Positions 1-7,690 are shown, counted from the first letter of the stretch. The stretch is DNA of 64,000 nucleotides from Collimonas fungivorans Ter331 (GCF_000221045.1 NC_015856.1:3678542-3742541), one strand, 5' to 3'. The notes: generated by a model not told the origin, from the letters alone. Numbers and translations: made by a program.

Positions 1-703
1 CGACTGCTTTCGGAAAGCGCGCAGTCACTGGGTAGGCATTCAGCTGCTCGGCGATTTTCCCCCACAACACCAGCGTCGGCAGATCCTCGCCGCGTTTGTC
101 CGCGGCATCGGCCAGCCCCTGCAACACTGCCTGCATGAACGGCTGCCAGGCCTTGGCGTCCTTGACCGGCGGCACGTCCGGACGGAACACCAGCGAAGCG
201 TTCAGCAGCAAAAATCCCCGTTTCACCATGTTGTCCTGCAGGTCGGCCAGCAGCTGGATCGCCTGTGAACCGTCCTTCTGCGCCTGCAACGCCACATCCG
301 ACATCGCATCGCCGGTCGTGTTTTCCAGCGCCAGCTGGCCATCGGCGACCAGCAGCATCTTCATGAAATTGCGCAGGGAAGTCGCGCGGTTGACCTGCTT
401 CGACAGCCCCTTCTCCGACCACAGGGAGCCGACCGCGCCGTCCATGAAACAGACGCCGGTGGCGCTGGCCGCGCGCGGATAAGGTCCCTCGCCCACCAGC
501 ACATAACGCACCGCTTCCAGCGGCTGGGTGAAGGCGGCAAACATACGGCCCTCGGTAGGCAGGTAATCGGCCGCGGCCAAGTCCTTCAGGTAGGCCGGAT
601 TGGCTTGCGCCACCGCGCGCAAGCCGTGCTCCAGGATGGCGAGCCAGGAAGCATGCACGCCGGTCAACGCGGAACGGATTGAAGCAGGAAGAAAATCAGT
701 CAT
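1..703 (-). CDS. Uracil-DNA glycosylase family protein (3' end outside window)
   Basis: The minus strand is open from an ATG at 703 to the left edge, so the C-terminus is missing. The reading begins MTDFLPASIRSAL. Around residue 67 it has RYVLVGEGPYPRAASATGVCF, which sits where canonical uracil-DNA glycosylases have the water-activating GQDPYHG loop followed by a G/A-x-C-F strand. A second glycosylase-like block, LLLNASLVFRP (about residue 166), matches the LLLN-x-x-L-T-V strand. This supports the UDG fold and a role in removing uracil from DNA. The usual Asp-Pro-Tyr-His is altered (Glu-Gly-Pro-Tyr-Pro), so activity or substrate may differ. It lies just downstream of uvrB on the same strand (about 50 bp), which suggests a shared DNA-repair transcript. 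The fold assignment is motif-based. Confidence 0.6.
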   Translation of the reverse strand, partial: MTDFLPASIRSALTGVHASWLAILEHGLRAVAQANPAYLKDLAAADYLPTEGRMFAAFTQPLEAVRYVLVGEGPYPRAASATGVCFMDGAVGSLWSEKGLSKQVNRATSLRNFMKMLLVADGQLALENTTGDAMSDVALQAQKDGSQAIQLLADLQDNMVKRGFLLLNASLVFRPDVPPVKDAKAWQPFMQAVLQGLADAADKRGEDLPTLVLWGKIAEQLNAYPVTARFPKAV

Positions 704-754
704 AAATCGTCAAAAACAGGATTGATCAAACACAGGCTGCAAAAAATCCTGCAA

Positions 755-2836
755 CTACAAAACGATATTGTCCGCGCCCGGCGCACCGAACAGCTGCTGC
801 TTCAGCACATGCAGCTGGTCGCGCACCTGGGCGGCTTTTTCGAACTCCAGGTTCTTGGCGTGATCGACCATCTGCTTCTCCAGGCGCTTGATCTCCTTGC
901 TCACCTGTTTCTCGCTCATCGCCTCGTACTTGGCCTGGTCCTGCGCCGCATGCAGCACTTCGCGCGCTTCCTGCGGGCTGTAGACGCCGTCGATCAATTC
1001 CTTGATCTGCTTGCTGATGCCGACCGGCGTGATGCCGTTGGCGGCATTGAAGGCGATCTGCTTGTTGCGGCGGCGCTCGGTTTCGTCGATGGCGCGGCGC
1101 ATGGAATCGGTCATGCGGTCCGCATACAGGATCGCGGTGCCGTTCAGGTTACGCGCGGCGCGGCCTATGGTCTGGATCAGGCTGCGCTCGGAACGCAGGA
1201 AGCCTTCCTTGTCGGCATCCAGGATCGCCACCAGCGACACTTCAGGAATATCCAGGCCCTCGCGCAGCAGGTTGATGCCAACCAGCACGTCGAACGTGCC
1301 CAGGCGCAGGTCGCGGATGATTTCCACGCGCTCGACGGTTTCGATATCGCTGTGCAGGTAGCGCACCTTGATGCCGTTATCGCTCAGGAACTCGGTCAGC
1401 TGCTCCGCCATGCGCTTGGTCAGCGTGGTGACCAGCACCCGTTCGTTCTTCTTGATGCGGGCATTGGCTTCGTTCATCAGGTCGTCGACCTGGCTCAAGG
1501 CCGGCCGCACTTCGATCGCAGGATCGATCAGGCCGGTCGGCCGCACCACCTGCTCCACCACCTGGTCGGCATGCTGGTTTTCATAATCGGCCGGCGTGGC
1601 CGAGACAAAAATCGTCTGCCGCATCTTGCCTTCGAATTCATCGAAACGCAGCGGCCGGTTATCCAGCGCCGACGGCAGCCGGAAACCGTAATCCACCAGG
1701 TTGGTCTTGCGCGAGCGGTCGCCGTTGTACATGGCGTTCAGCTGGCCGATCAGCACGTGCGATTCGTCCAGGAACATCAGCGCATCCTGCGGCAGGTAAT
1801 CGACCAGGGTCGGCGGCGGCTCGCCCGGCAAGGCGCCGCTCAGGTGGCGCGAATAGTTTTCGATGCCCTTGGTGAAACCGATTTCCTGCATCATTTCCAG
1901 ATCGAAACGGGTGCGCTGCTCAATGCGCTGCTCTTCAATCAGTTTATTTTCCTTACGGAAAAATTCGAGCCGGTCGCGCAGTTCATCCTTGATGGTTTCG
2001 ATGGCGCGCAGCACGGTGGCGCGCGGCGTTACATAGTGCGAACCGGGATAGACGGTGAAGCGCGGGATCTTTTGCCGCACGCGGCCGGTGAGCGGGTCGA
2101 ACAGCTGCAAGCTGTCGATTTCATCGTCGAACATCTCGATGCGCAAGGCCAGCTCGGCATGCTCGGCCGGAAAGACGTCGATGGTGTCGCCGCGCACGCG
2201 GAAGGTGCCGCGGCCGAAATCGATCTCGTTGCGCGTGTATTGCATCTGGATCAGGCGCGCGATGACGTCGCGCTGGCTGACCTTGTCCTTGGCGCGCAAG
2301 GTCAGGATCATCTGGTGGTATTCGTTGGGATTACCGATACCGTAGATCGCCGACACCGTTGCCACAATGACCACATCGCGCCGTTCCATCAGCGATTTGG
2401 TGCAGGACAGGCGCATCTGTTCTATGTGCTCATTGATCGAGGAATCTTTCTCGATGAACAAGTCGCGCTGCGGCACATAGGCTTCCGGCTGGTAATAATC
2501 GTAGTAGCTGACGAAATACTCGACGGCGTTGTGCGGGAAAAACTCGCGGAACTCGCTGTACAGCTGGGCCGCCAGCGTCTTATTGGGAGCGAAGACGATC
2601 GCCGGCCGCCCCATGCGGGCGATCACGTTGGCCATCGTATAGGTCTTGCCGGAGCCGGTCACCCCCAGCAAGGTCTGGTAGAACAGGCCGTCTTGCAGGC
2701 CCTCGGCGAGCTTGTCGATGGCCTCAGGCTGGTCGCCGGCCGGCTGGAACGGCTGGAACAGCTTGTACGGCGAATTCGGAAAAGTGACGATTTTGGACTC
2801 GTCGACAGTGCTCTGAACCTGTGATATGTCAGCCAT
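755..2836 (-). CDS. uvrB: UvrABC system protein B, excision nuclease subunit
   Basis: Damage-verifying DEAD-like helicase subunit of nucleotide excision repair: it is loaded by UvrA, opens the lesion with its beta-hairpin and recruits UvrC. The protein has 693 residues, close to the usual ~670. The Walker A loop GVTGSGKT is at about residues 58-65. The Tyr-rich beta-hairpin ([12 protein letters not shown]) follows at about 110-120. The helicase motifs [17 protein letters not shown] and QTIGRAARN are intact. The C-terminal UVR domain that binds UvrC (EIKRLEKQM...[13 protein letters not shown]) is complete. The start MADISQ lies about 20 residues before the conserved [11 protein letters not shown] block. 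It is divergent from the aminotransferase gene across a 127-bp spacer. I see no clear LexA box there. Confidence 0.97.
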   Translation of the reverse strand: MADISQVQSTVDESKIVTFPNSPYKLFQPFQPAGDQPEAIDKLAEGLQDGLFYQTLLGVTGSGKTYTMANVIARMGRPAIVFAPNKTLAAQLYSEFREFFPHNAVEYFVSYYDYYQPEAYVPQRDLFIEKDSSINEHIEQMRLSCTKSLMERRDVVIVATVSAIYGIGNPNEYHQMILTLRAKDKVSQRDVIARLIQMQYTRNEIDFGRGTFRVRGDTIDVFPAEHAELALRIEMFDDEIDSLQLFDPLTGRVRQKIPRFTVYPGSHYVTPRATVLRAIETIKDELRDRLEFFRKENKLIEEQRIEQRTRFDLEMMQEIGFTKGIENYSRHLSGALPGEPPPTLVDYLPQDALMFLDESHVLIGQLNAMYNGDRSRKTNLVDYGFRLPSALDNRPLRFDEFEGKMRQTIFVSATPADYENQHADQVVEQVVRPTGLIDPAIEVRPALSQVDDLMNEANARIKKNERVLVTTLTKRMAEQLTEFLSDNGIKVRYLHSDIETVERVEIIRDLRLGTFDVLVGINLLREGLDIPEVSLVAILDADKEGFLRSERSLIQTIGRAARNLNGTAILYADRMTDSMRRAIDETERRRNKQIAFNAANGITPVGISKQIKELIDGVYSPQEAREVLHAAQDQAKYEAMSEKQVSKEIKRLEKQMVDHAKNLEFEKAAQVRDQLHVLKQQLFGAPGADNIVL

Positions 2837-2963
2837 GGGCTTCGACCTTTGGTAAAATAGACGGTAGTAAATCCGCGCCGATCAGCGATTTGTCTCGTGA
2901 CCCGGCACAGCATTCAACCCGGCCGCAAAATCTCTTTTGCAGCCAACTTTTTATGTTATCACG

Positions 2964-4181
2964 ATGAACGCACCTCTTTCAGCCTCCCTCTTTACCGCCA
3001 TCGAAATGGCGCCACGCGATCCTATCCTCGGCATCACCGAGGGTTTCAATGCGGACCAGAATCCAGGCAAGACCAACCTCGGCGTCGGCGTCTATTACGA
3101 TGACAACGGCAAGGTGCCGCTGCTGGAATGCGTGCAAAAGGCGGAAGCGCTGCTGATCGAAAAACTGGCGCCGCGCACCTACCTGCCGATCGAAGGCCTG
3201 GCGGCTTACGACAAGGCTGTGCAAGAACTGGTATTTGGGGCCGACAGCGCCGTAGTTCAAGAGAAGCGCGCGATCACCGTGCAAGCCATCGGCGGCACCG
3301 GCGCGCTGAAACTGGGCGCCGATTTCCTCAAGCGCTTCAGCGCCGACAACACGCAAGTCTGGATCAGCGATCCAAGCTGGGAAAACCACCGCGCGCTGTT
3401 CGAATCGGCCGGCTTCACCGTCAACAATTATCCTTACTATGACCCGGCCACCCGCGGCGTCAACTTCAGCGGCATGCTGGATGCGCTGAAATCGATGCCG
3501 AGCGGTTCGGTCGTCCTGCTGCACGCCTGCTGCCACAACCCGACCGGCGCCGACCTCAGCGATGCCGAATGGACCCAGGTCATCGACGTCGTCACCCAGC
3601 GCGGCCTGGTGCCCTTCCTCGACATGGCCTACCAGGGCTTTGGCGACGGCATCGAAGCCGACGGCCAGGTAGTGCGCCGCTTCACCGAAGCAGGCGGCCC
3701 GGTGTTCGTATCGAACTCGTTCTCGAAATCGTTCTCGCTGTACGGCGAACGCGTCGGCGCCCTGAGCATCGTCGCCGCCAGCAAGGAAGAAGCCGGCCGC
3801 GTGCTGTCGCAACTCAAGCGCGTGGTGCGCACCAACTACTCCAACCCGCCGATCCACGGCGGCCAGGTAGTCGCCACCGCCCTGGCCTCGCCAGAGCTGC
3901 GCAAGCTGTGGGAAGAAGAACTGGCCGGCATGCGCGTACGCATCCGCGAAATGCGCCACCTGCTGGTGAAAAAACTGAAGGAACAGGCCCCAGGCCACGA
4001 CTTCGATTTCGTCACCAAGCAACGCGGCATGTTCTCCTACTCCGGCCTGACCAAGGCCCAGGTCGAACGCCTGCGCGACGAATTCTCGATCTACGCCGTC
4101 GACACCGGCCGCATCTGCGTGGCCGCGCTCAATACCAAAAATATTGATAATGTTGTCGCCGCAATCGTAAAAGTCCTGTAA
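2964..4181 (+). CDS. Aromatic amino acid/aspartate aminotransferase (class I, PLP)
   Basis: PLP-dependent transaminase of the AspC/TyrB family, 405 residues (family about 396-400). It moves the amino group between aspartate, tyrosine or phenylalanine and 2-oxoglutarate. Visible motifs are the HNPTGAD block (about 191-197), the cofactor-contacting LDMAYQGFGDG stretch and SNSFSKSFSLYGERVG, whose lysine (about residue 255) forms the Schiff base. The start MNAPLSASLF at 2964 was chosen because it matches the N-terminus of the family. An upstream in-frame codon at 2937 would add nine unrelated residues. AspC and TyrB cannot be told apart by eye, so no symbol is given. It is divergent from uvrB and followed by tRNA-Asn. 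Confidence 0.93.
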   Translation: MNAPLSASLFTAIEMAPRDPILGITEGFNADQNPGKTNLGVGVYYDDNGKVPLLECVQKAEALLIEKLAPRTYLPIEGLAAYDKAVQELVFGADSAVVQEKRAITVQAIGGTGALKLGADFLKRFSADNTQVWISDPSWENHRALFESAGFTVNNYPYYDPATRGVNFSGMLDALKSMPSGSVVLLHACCHNPTGADLSDAEWTQVIDVVTQRGLVPFLDMAYQGFGDGIEADGQVVRRFTEAGGPVFVSNSFSKSFSLYGERVGALSIVAASKEEAGRVLSQLKRVVRTNYSNPPIHGGQVVATALASPELRKLWEEELAGMRVRIREMRHLLVKKLKEQAPGHDFDFVTKQRGMFSYSGLTKAQVERLRDEFSIYAVDTGRICVAALNTKNIDNVVAAIVKVL

Positions 4182-4288
4182 TATTCGGCTCCCGGAGAAG
4201 TTGCAACGACTGCTCCGGGATGTAGAAAAGTTTAGAAAAAGCTTTGACAACTCAGCGAATTCGAGACTATAATTCTGCTTCTTTCAAT

Positions 4289-4364
4289 TCCCTGATAGCT
4301 CAGTTGGTAGAGCGACGGACTGTTAATCCGCAGGTCCCTGGTTCGAGTCCAGGTCGGGGAGCCA
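4289..4364 (+). tRNA. tRNA-Asn (GUU)
   Basis: A complete cloverleaf of 76 nt including an encoded CCA. The acceptor arm TCCCTGA (4289-4295) pairs with TCGGGGA (4354-4360, one G-U), followed by the discriminator G and CCA. The D-loop has AGCTCAGTTGGTAGAGC, the anticodon GTT is at 4322-4324 in GGACTGTTAATCC, and the T-arm has GGTTCGAGTCC. The tRNA is intact and followed at once by a strong terminator. The disturbed region begins downstream, as is common where tRNA genes act as integration sites. Confidence 0.97.
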
Positions 4365-4371
4365 AGATTCC

Positions 4372-4402
4372 AAAGGGGTCACATGCAAATGTGACCCCTT
4401 TT
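4372..4402 (+). terminator. Rho-independent terminator of tRNA-Asn
   Basis: A perfect 13-bp stem (AAAGGGGTCACAT at 4372-4384 with its complement at 4389-4401) around a GCAA tetraloop, followed by TTTTCTTTT. It starts eight bases after the tRNA CCA. Confidence 0.9.
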
Positions 4403-4507
4403 CTTTTGCTCCGCAATTCTTTACATGCTCCGCAAAAAATCTTGCTGCCGCAGCCCCTCGAGCAAAAAACATTTTGCGCCAATTGGAATATTTTCCGAGG
4501 CGTGGCA

Positions 4508-4795
4508 TCACAGCACTTCCCCAAGCATCTTCGCACACCGAATGACTTGCTCAGTCAGATCCTCCGTCACCCCATCACAACCTTCGCACTCCACTTCATT
4601 TCGCATATCGCTCGCATCTGCCAATACCCGAATGTAAGCATGAAATTCGGACTGGGAATTCAGAACTTCTTCTACATTCTCAAACTTGCCGATAACCGCG
4701 CTCAACTCCTTATAAGTCGGAGATTTTGTGTTGAGCTTACAGAACCAAGCTTGGTGCTGCTCATGAGTGCACAGAGATGCATACCACCTGGACAT
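4508..4795 (-). CDS. Small hypothetical protein (95 aa)
   Basis: An ATG-initiated frame of 95 residues, MSRWYASLCTHEQHQAWF, with balanced amphipathic composition (ELSAVIGKFENVEEVLN...) and a Cys pair EGCDG. The composition looks like a real soluble helical protein rather than a shadow of another gene, since no competing gene lies opposite. I do not recognise a family. It sits between the tRNA-Asn terminator and a decayed transposase end, in AT-richer DNA, so it is probably accessory cargo. The ribosome binding site is weak. Confidence 0.45.
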   Translation of the reverse strand: MSRWYASLCTHEQHQAWFCKLNTKSPTYKELSAVIGKFENVEEVLNSQSEFHAYIRVLADASDMRNEVECEGCDGVTEDLTEQVIRCAKMLGEVL

Positions 4796-4836
4796 GCTAA
4801 TAGGTTGACCAAGATAGCCGTGGTCCAGCCCGAAGG

Positions 4837-4906
4837 ATTCAGTCGAAATATGGCTGAATCCTTTAATGAGAACAGCGGACTCCTAATCCTTGACCCACCT
4901 GTTCGA
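4837..4906 (+). repeat. Module A: small inverted repeat plus tRNA-like fragment
   Basis: A 10-bp inverted repeat (AAGGATTCAG ... CTGAATCCTT) leads into AACAGCGGACTCCTAATCC and then GTTCGAG. These resemble an anticodon arm and T-loop without acceptor stem or D-arm. It resembles module B at 6315-6390: both share AAATATGGCT, then about 15 bases, then GA-CAGCGGACTC-TAATCC. It is read as a decayed tRNA-derived remnant, not a working tRNA. Confidence 0.4.
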
Positions 4907-5085
4907 GAAAGTACTAACAAACTGTAAACACGAAGTACTCCACGTGTCATTGCAAGACTTGACCCCGATTCCCTCGATTCCCTCGATTCCCCCGGACCGT
5001 CTTTTTAAAAGTGCATCGACGTGCTGCTCTTCGACGGCTAGGGCCGCACGCAACACTTCGGGCTGGACGCCCTCACGCTGCCGCC
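4883..5085 (-). pseudogene. C-terminal remnant of a REP-associated (Y1-type) transposase, probable
   Basis: On the minus strand the frame reads REGVQPEVLRAALAVEEQH, then LLKRRSGGIEGIEGIGVKS. The Gly-Ile-Glu repeats come from tandem GGAATCGA units at about 4966-4995. They are followed by GGGGTCAAGTCTTGCAATGAC (4944-4964), a signature I associate with the 3' ends of REP-associated tyrosine transposase genes in Burkholderiales. No catalytic HUH part is present upstream, so this would be only a terminal fragment. The family assignment is from memory of such ends and needs a similarity search. Confidence 0.35.
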
Positions 5086-5278
5086 CCCCCATTGCGCCAC
5101 TGGACCATGGGCGGTCCTGTTTTCTCTGGAGAGAAACTGACTTGCGGCTCCTCCCGACCATCCCTCGGTCCTATGGACAGGACACTCGGTACGGGGCGGC
5201 GACTGGACGCCTTGCCCCACCGTTGCACGATGGTCCCAGCAGGCTGCGCCCTTCAAAACCACTTTACTGTCGAAAGTA

Positions 5279-5348
5279 TGCTTAGCGAAAAAATTCTTTC
5301 GAGGCGAGTGCCTCTCCCACTTGCTCGGTTGTCGTCGCCAACTAAGCA
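5279..5348 (+). other. Possible structured RNA/DNA element (nested hairpins)
   Basis: A 7-bp outer pairing (TGCTTAG at 5279-5285 with CTAAGCA at 5342-5348) encloses GAGGC-GAGT-GCCTC (5301-5314) and a small GTTG/CAAC hairpin. The outer strand contains TTAGCG, reminiscent of retron msr starts, but the element is short and no function can be assigned. Confidence 0.2.
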
Positions 5349-5433
5349 GAAAAGAGCCAATCTAGAACTTCGCCATATGCAAAATGGAGGATAAGAGCTT
5401 TGTCAAAACAAAAAGAATTCAAAAAATTACTTG

Positions 5434-5461
5434 TTGACAACTGGGCTACAATCATTACAAT
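5434..5461 (+). promoter_or_regulatory. Sigma70-type promoter for the retron-like RNA
   Basis: TTGACA at 5434-5439, a 16-bp spacer and TACAAT at 5456-5461. The predicted start is at about 5467-5469, exactly where the first conserved segment of the retron-like RNA begins. Confidence 0.6.
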
Positions 5462-5466
5462 CGATT

Positions 5467-5612
5467 TGCCTAGCGTTATTCGGCGCAAGCTGAATCGGAT
5501 AATGAGTCATTATCCGCCTTGGATTTTTACTCATCAGGCGAGGAATTCGAATGTGGATTTCCGCCGGTCGACAAAAATCCACATTCGAATCCCTCGCTGC
5601 ATTAGGTAGGCA
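5467..5612 (+). ncRNA. Retron msr-msd-like non-coding RNA
   Basis: The parts occur in retron order within 146 nt. First comes an a1-like TGCCTA (5467-5472), followed by GCG, so that TAGCG (5471-5475) matches the branching-guanosine context of Ec86 msr (TTAGCG). Hairpin 1 is ATTCGGC/GCTGAAT with a GCAA loop (5478-5495). Hairpin 2 is CGGATAAT/ATTATCCG with a GAGTC loop (5496-5516). The msd-like part is one long hairpin of 23 positions with a single mismatch (5538-5560 against 5575-5597) and a 14-nt loop. Last is an a2-like TAGGCA (5607-5612), complementary to a1. A promoter lies just upstream and a retron-type effector start overlaps a2. The a1/a2 pairing is short (6 bp). The RNA is inferred from architecture alone, and no reverse transcriptase gene is present to use it. 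Confidence 0.6.
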
Positions 5613-5860
5613 TGTTAGATAAATTTTTAGAAATGCCCAAGCCAAAGCTCGGGACGAAATTAGATGCATTCTCAGCGGCCCTTGATAAGGGCCGTTTTTC
5701 TATTCGTCGGAACATTTCACTCATTTTTCTTTGTGGTGCAAATAAAGAAACGAACATCCCGTCAGAGCGGCGAAGTTTTTTAAAACACGCTATCGAACGT
5801 GAATTACCGCATACCCGAATTGTTTATGCGGAAAAAGTGTTCGTTTGCGCGCCGAATTGA
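5612..5860 (+). pseudogene. Truncated retron effector, nucleoside deoxyribosyltransferase-like N-terminus
   Basis: 82 codons, of which about the first 77 appear native. The frame starts at ATG 5612 with AGGTAGGC in front. The segment LDKGRFSIRRNISLIFLCG and then ERRSFLKHAIERELP...RIVYAEKVF lines up with the start of the retron Ec86/St85-family effector, which has the pattern KKGFY...ITIFLCGG...WRHQLSQFL...IFYPEDLF. That protein has a nucleoside deoxyribosyltransferase-like Rossmann fold and a winged helix, about 300 residues long. Here the protein ends just after the second strand, where IS21 sequence begins (about 5835-5865), so it cannot be functional. Codon use is AT-richer than in the flanking genes, a sign of transfer. 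In type II-A retrons the order is ncRNA, effector, reverse transcriptase; the last would have lain downstream. Confidence 0.55.
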
Positions 5861-6206
5861 CCCACTCAGTTTGACCCTCCCTCCATTGCCTAGCGAACGC
5901 CGCCACCCTGTCGTAAGACCCCTTGAAACCCAATTCCGACAGGTCCTCGTGAAGCTGTTTCAGGCTGCGTCGTTGCTTGCGAGATTTGGCCGCCTCGGTC
6001 TTGAGCCAGCCTGAGAGCTGGAAGGCGTATGGGTCGATGGCGCTGGCAGATTGGCGCTCTGCATAGGCCGGCTCGGTCGTTTCCGAACGTAGGTAGCGCC
6101 GGACGGTGTTGCGCGAGATGCCCAACCGCTTGGCGATTTCCCTGAGTGGAACCTGGTCCCGAAGGTGCCAGCGTCTGATTATTCCTAGTAATGCCACGTC
6201 GATCAC
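5790..6206 (-). pseudogene. IS21-family transposase IstA, N-terminal remnant
   Basis: Begins with GTG at 6206. The helix-turn-helix VPLREIAKRLGISRNTVRRYL (about residues 19-39) and the following AIDPYAFQLSGWLKTEAAK and LHEDLSELGFKGSYDRV are typical of IS21 IstA. A full IstA is about 500 residues. This one keeps about 120 and runs into foreign sequence near 5865, losing the DDE catalytic domain. No istB is present. The remnant lies against the retron effector and is the likely cause of its truncation. Confidence 0.85.
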
Positions 6207-6249
6207 TCCGATCCCCTACTCATTCTGACAAGTAGGATTGTGTGCTAAA

Positions 6250-6312
6250 CGTGGGTCAATTTTCGATGCAAATTATGCGACTAAGTGGGTCAGTTTTCGG
6301 TGCAAATCAACA
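6250..6312 (-). mobile_element. IS21-family terminal end with repeated terminal motifs
   Basis: Upstream of the istA start there are two near-identical copies of GTGGGTCAATTTTCGATGCAAAT (6250-6272) and GTGGGTCAGTTTTCGGTGCAAAT (6285-6307). Multiple internal repeats near the tip are typical of IS21-type ends. On the minus strand the tip would begin with TG at about 6312. The opposite end of the element is missing. Confidence 0.6.
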
Positions 6313-6314
6313 CT

Positions 6315-6390
6315 CATGAGCCATATTTTAGCTCAATTGAGCCAAAATATGGCTCATGAGTAAAATAGAGCAGCGGACTCTTAATCCGTG
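6315..6390 (+). repeat. Module B: 46-nt palindrome plus tRNA-like fragment
   Basis: A near-perfect palindrome (CTCATGAGCCATATTTT ... AAAATATGGCTCATGAG, with GCTCAATTGAGC at its centre and one mismatch) abuts the IS21 tip. It is followed by GAGCAGCGGACTCTTAATCCGTGGG, which matches the D-stem-to-anticodon part of a tRNA-Lys(CUU)-like gene. The 5' acceptor half and T-arm are absent. About 55 bp further on, CATTGCAAGACCTG echoes the CATTGCAAGACTTG of module A. The remaining bases to 6601 hold nothing I can name. Confidence 0.4.
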
Positions 6391-6601
6391 GGCCGCTTGT
6401 TGAAGCAAGCCACCAACAAGGCAACTCTAAAAAATCTTTCATATGCCATTGCAAGACCTGTTCCTAGTTTTTCTAGTTGGGAATGAAAACGAAAGAGAAT
6501 ATCGCGGTCGGCACCGGTATCAATTACGGCGAGTATGATGGTCAAGGCAGGCTTGTTTGCATGATTCTTTTGAGAGTAATTCTTGAACGCAGCTGGATCT
6601 T

Positions 6602-6895
6602 ATGAATATCGAACATATACTCGTCTATCTGATCATTGCTCTGGCTGCTCTCGCTAACATTGGCGTCACCCAGGTAATCATCAGGAGTGAGCTCTTCGAG
6701 CGGCGCCAAAAGGCATATCAATACGGTGTGATTTGGCTGCTTCCTTTCATTGGCGCCGCGGTGGTTTACGCATTTTCACGGGAACCGGAAACAAAAGGAA
6801 GCGGAATATATCCAGCCGAATCAATGCTTGGAGACGATCCAATCGTCGGAATAGGCAATGCGGCAAATGACTATTTTGAGCAAGGGCATCATTGA
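6602..6895 (+). CDS. Small membrane protein of unknown function (97 aa)
   Basis: 97 residues with two hydrophobic segments: about 6-26 (ILVYLIIALAALANIGVTQVI) and about 42-59 (YGVIWLLPFIGAAVVYAF). They are joined by a charged loop (RSELFERRQKAYQ) and followed by a polar tail ending GHH. It looks like a genuine two-span inner-membrane protein. I do not recognise the family. It stands alone between the element scar and the HAD phosphatase. The ribosome binding site is poor. Confidence 0.55.
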   Translation: MNIEHILVYLIIALAALANIGVTQVIIRSELFERRQKAYQYGVIWLLPFIGAAVVYAFSREPETKGSGIYPAESMLGDDPIVGIGNAANDYFEQGHH

Positions 6896-7012
6896 CTTAA
6901 TGATGTATAAAATTCTGTGTGGTTTGTTCCAGACGCTCAGTCTCGCAAATCCTGATCTCCGCTTATATCGCATTTCATACGTGAACTTTGAAAACCGGAC
7001 TTCCAGTCTTGA

Positions 7013-7690
7013 CTAGGCCGCCTGCCCTTCAAGCAGGATAGAGCCATCCTCATCAGCCTTAGCAAATATTTTTTCGTAATTCTTGATCGTTGAGTGCGTG
7101 CTATTTATCGGATGACCATGGGTTGCGGTAACAACCAGTACTGTTGCGCCAGCCGCTTCGCCAGCGGCAATGCCGACGGGCGCATCTTCAAATATCAGAC
7201 AGCTGCTAACGTCCACTTCCAGTTTCCGGGCCGCCAGCAGATAGCAATCAGGGTTCGGCTTTCCGGCAGCAACATCGTCAGCCGTCACAAGCACAGCCGG
7301 AACAGGAATGCCCGCCGCTTTCATGCGCCGCAACGCCAGATCCTTGGGAGCCGAAGTCACAACTGCCCATTTGGTCGGTGGCAGAGACTTTAAAAAATCC
7401 GTCGCGCCAGGTATCTCGACAATGCCCTCGACGTCATTAATTTCGGCATCAGTGATTTTCAATGCTTCGACTTCAGGATTTATCCCGGGGAGTCCCAGTC
7501 GGGTTATGGTGTCGACGGCACGCGAACCGTGCATGGTCGGCAGGAAGGATGCCAGCTCGAGGCCATGGCGAACCGCCCACGCGCCCCAGATGCGTTCTGC
7601 CGCGGCTATCGAGTTGAGAATGGTGCCATCCATATCGAAAAGGAAGGCACTGTATCGACCTTCGGGTAACGATGAGCCACGACCTGCCAT
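7013..7690 (-). CDS. HAD-superfamily hydrolase (sugar phosphatase-like, subfamily IA)
   Basis: 225 residues. Motif I is FLFDMDGTIL (about 17-26, with the nucleophile Asp and acid Asp). Motif II is the threonine/serine in WAVVTSAP. Motif III is the lysine in GKPNPDCYLLAA, and motif IV is IFEDAPVGIAAGEAAG. An alpha-helical C1 cap lies between motifs I and II. This pattern fits the beta-phosphoglucomutase/2-deoxyglucose-6-phosphatase group of cytosolic phosphatases acting on small sugar phosphates. The substrate cannot be read from sequence. It is a single gene with no obvious operon partner. Confidence 0.85.
   Translation of the reverse strand: MAGRGSSLPEGRYSAFLFDMDGTILNSIAAAERIWGAWAVRHGLELASFLPTMHGSRAVDTITRLGLPGINPEVEALKITDAEINDVEGIVEIPGATDFLKSLPPTKWAVVTSAPKDLALRRMKAAGIPVPAVLVTADDVAAGKPNPDCYLLAARKLEVDVSSCLIFEDAPVGIAAGEAAGATVLVVTATHGHPINSTHSTIKNYEKIFAKADEDGSILLEGQAA

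Noticed and set aside
722-2824. 700-codon plus-strand frame opposite uvrB
   Set aside because: His/Gln/Asp-rich mirror of uvrB with no domain; it is a shadow of the real gene.
2837-2963. LexA box upstream of uvrB
   Set aside because: No CTG-N10-CAG match of adequate quality was seen in the divergent spacer.
4191-4220. Terminator after the aminotransferase (TCCCGGAG/CTCCGGGA)
   Set aside because: An 8-bp stem with a 14-nt loop and no T-tract; too weak to call.
2979-4250. 423-codon minus frame opposite the aminotransferase
   Set aside because: The opposite strand has full class I aminotransferase motifs; this frame has none and runs beyond the gene only by chance.
4244-4927. 227-codon plus frame across tRNA-Asn
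   Set aside because: It reads through the tRNA and its terminator; composition is random.
4966-4995. Short tandem GATTCCCTC units as a possible CRISPR or minisatellite
   Set aside because: Only three 9-bp units without spacers; they fit the tail of a transposase remnant.
5427-5669. 80-codon minus frame with RDSNVDF/IHIRIPR repeats
   Set aside because: The apparent protein repeat arises because the frame crosses the long msd-like palindrome.
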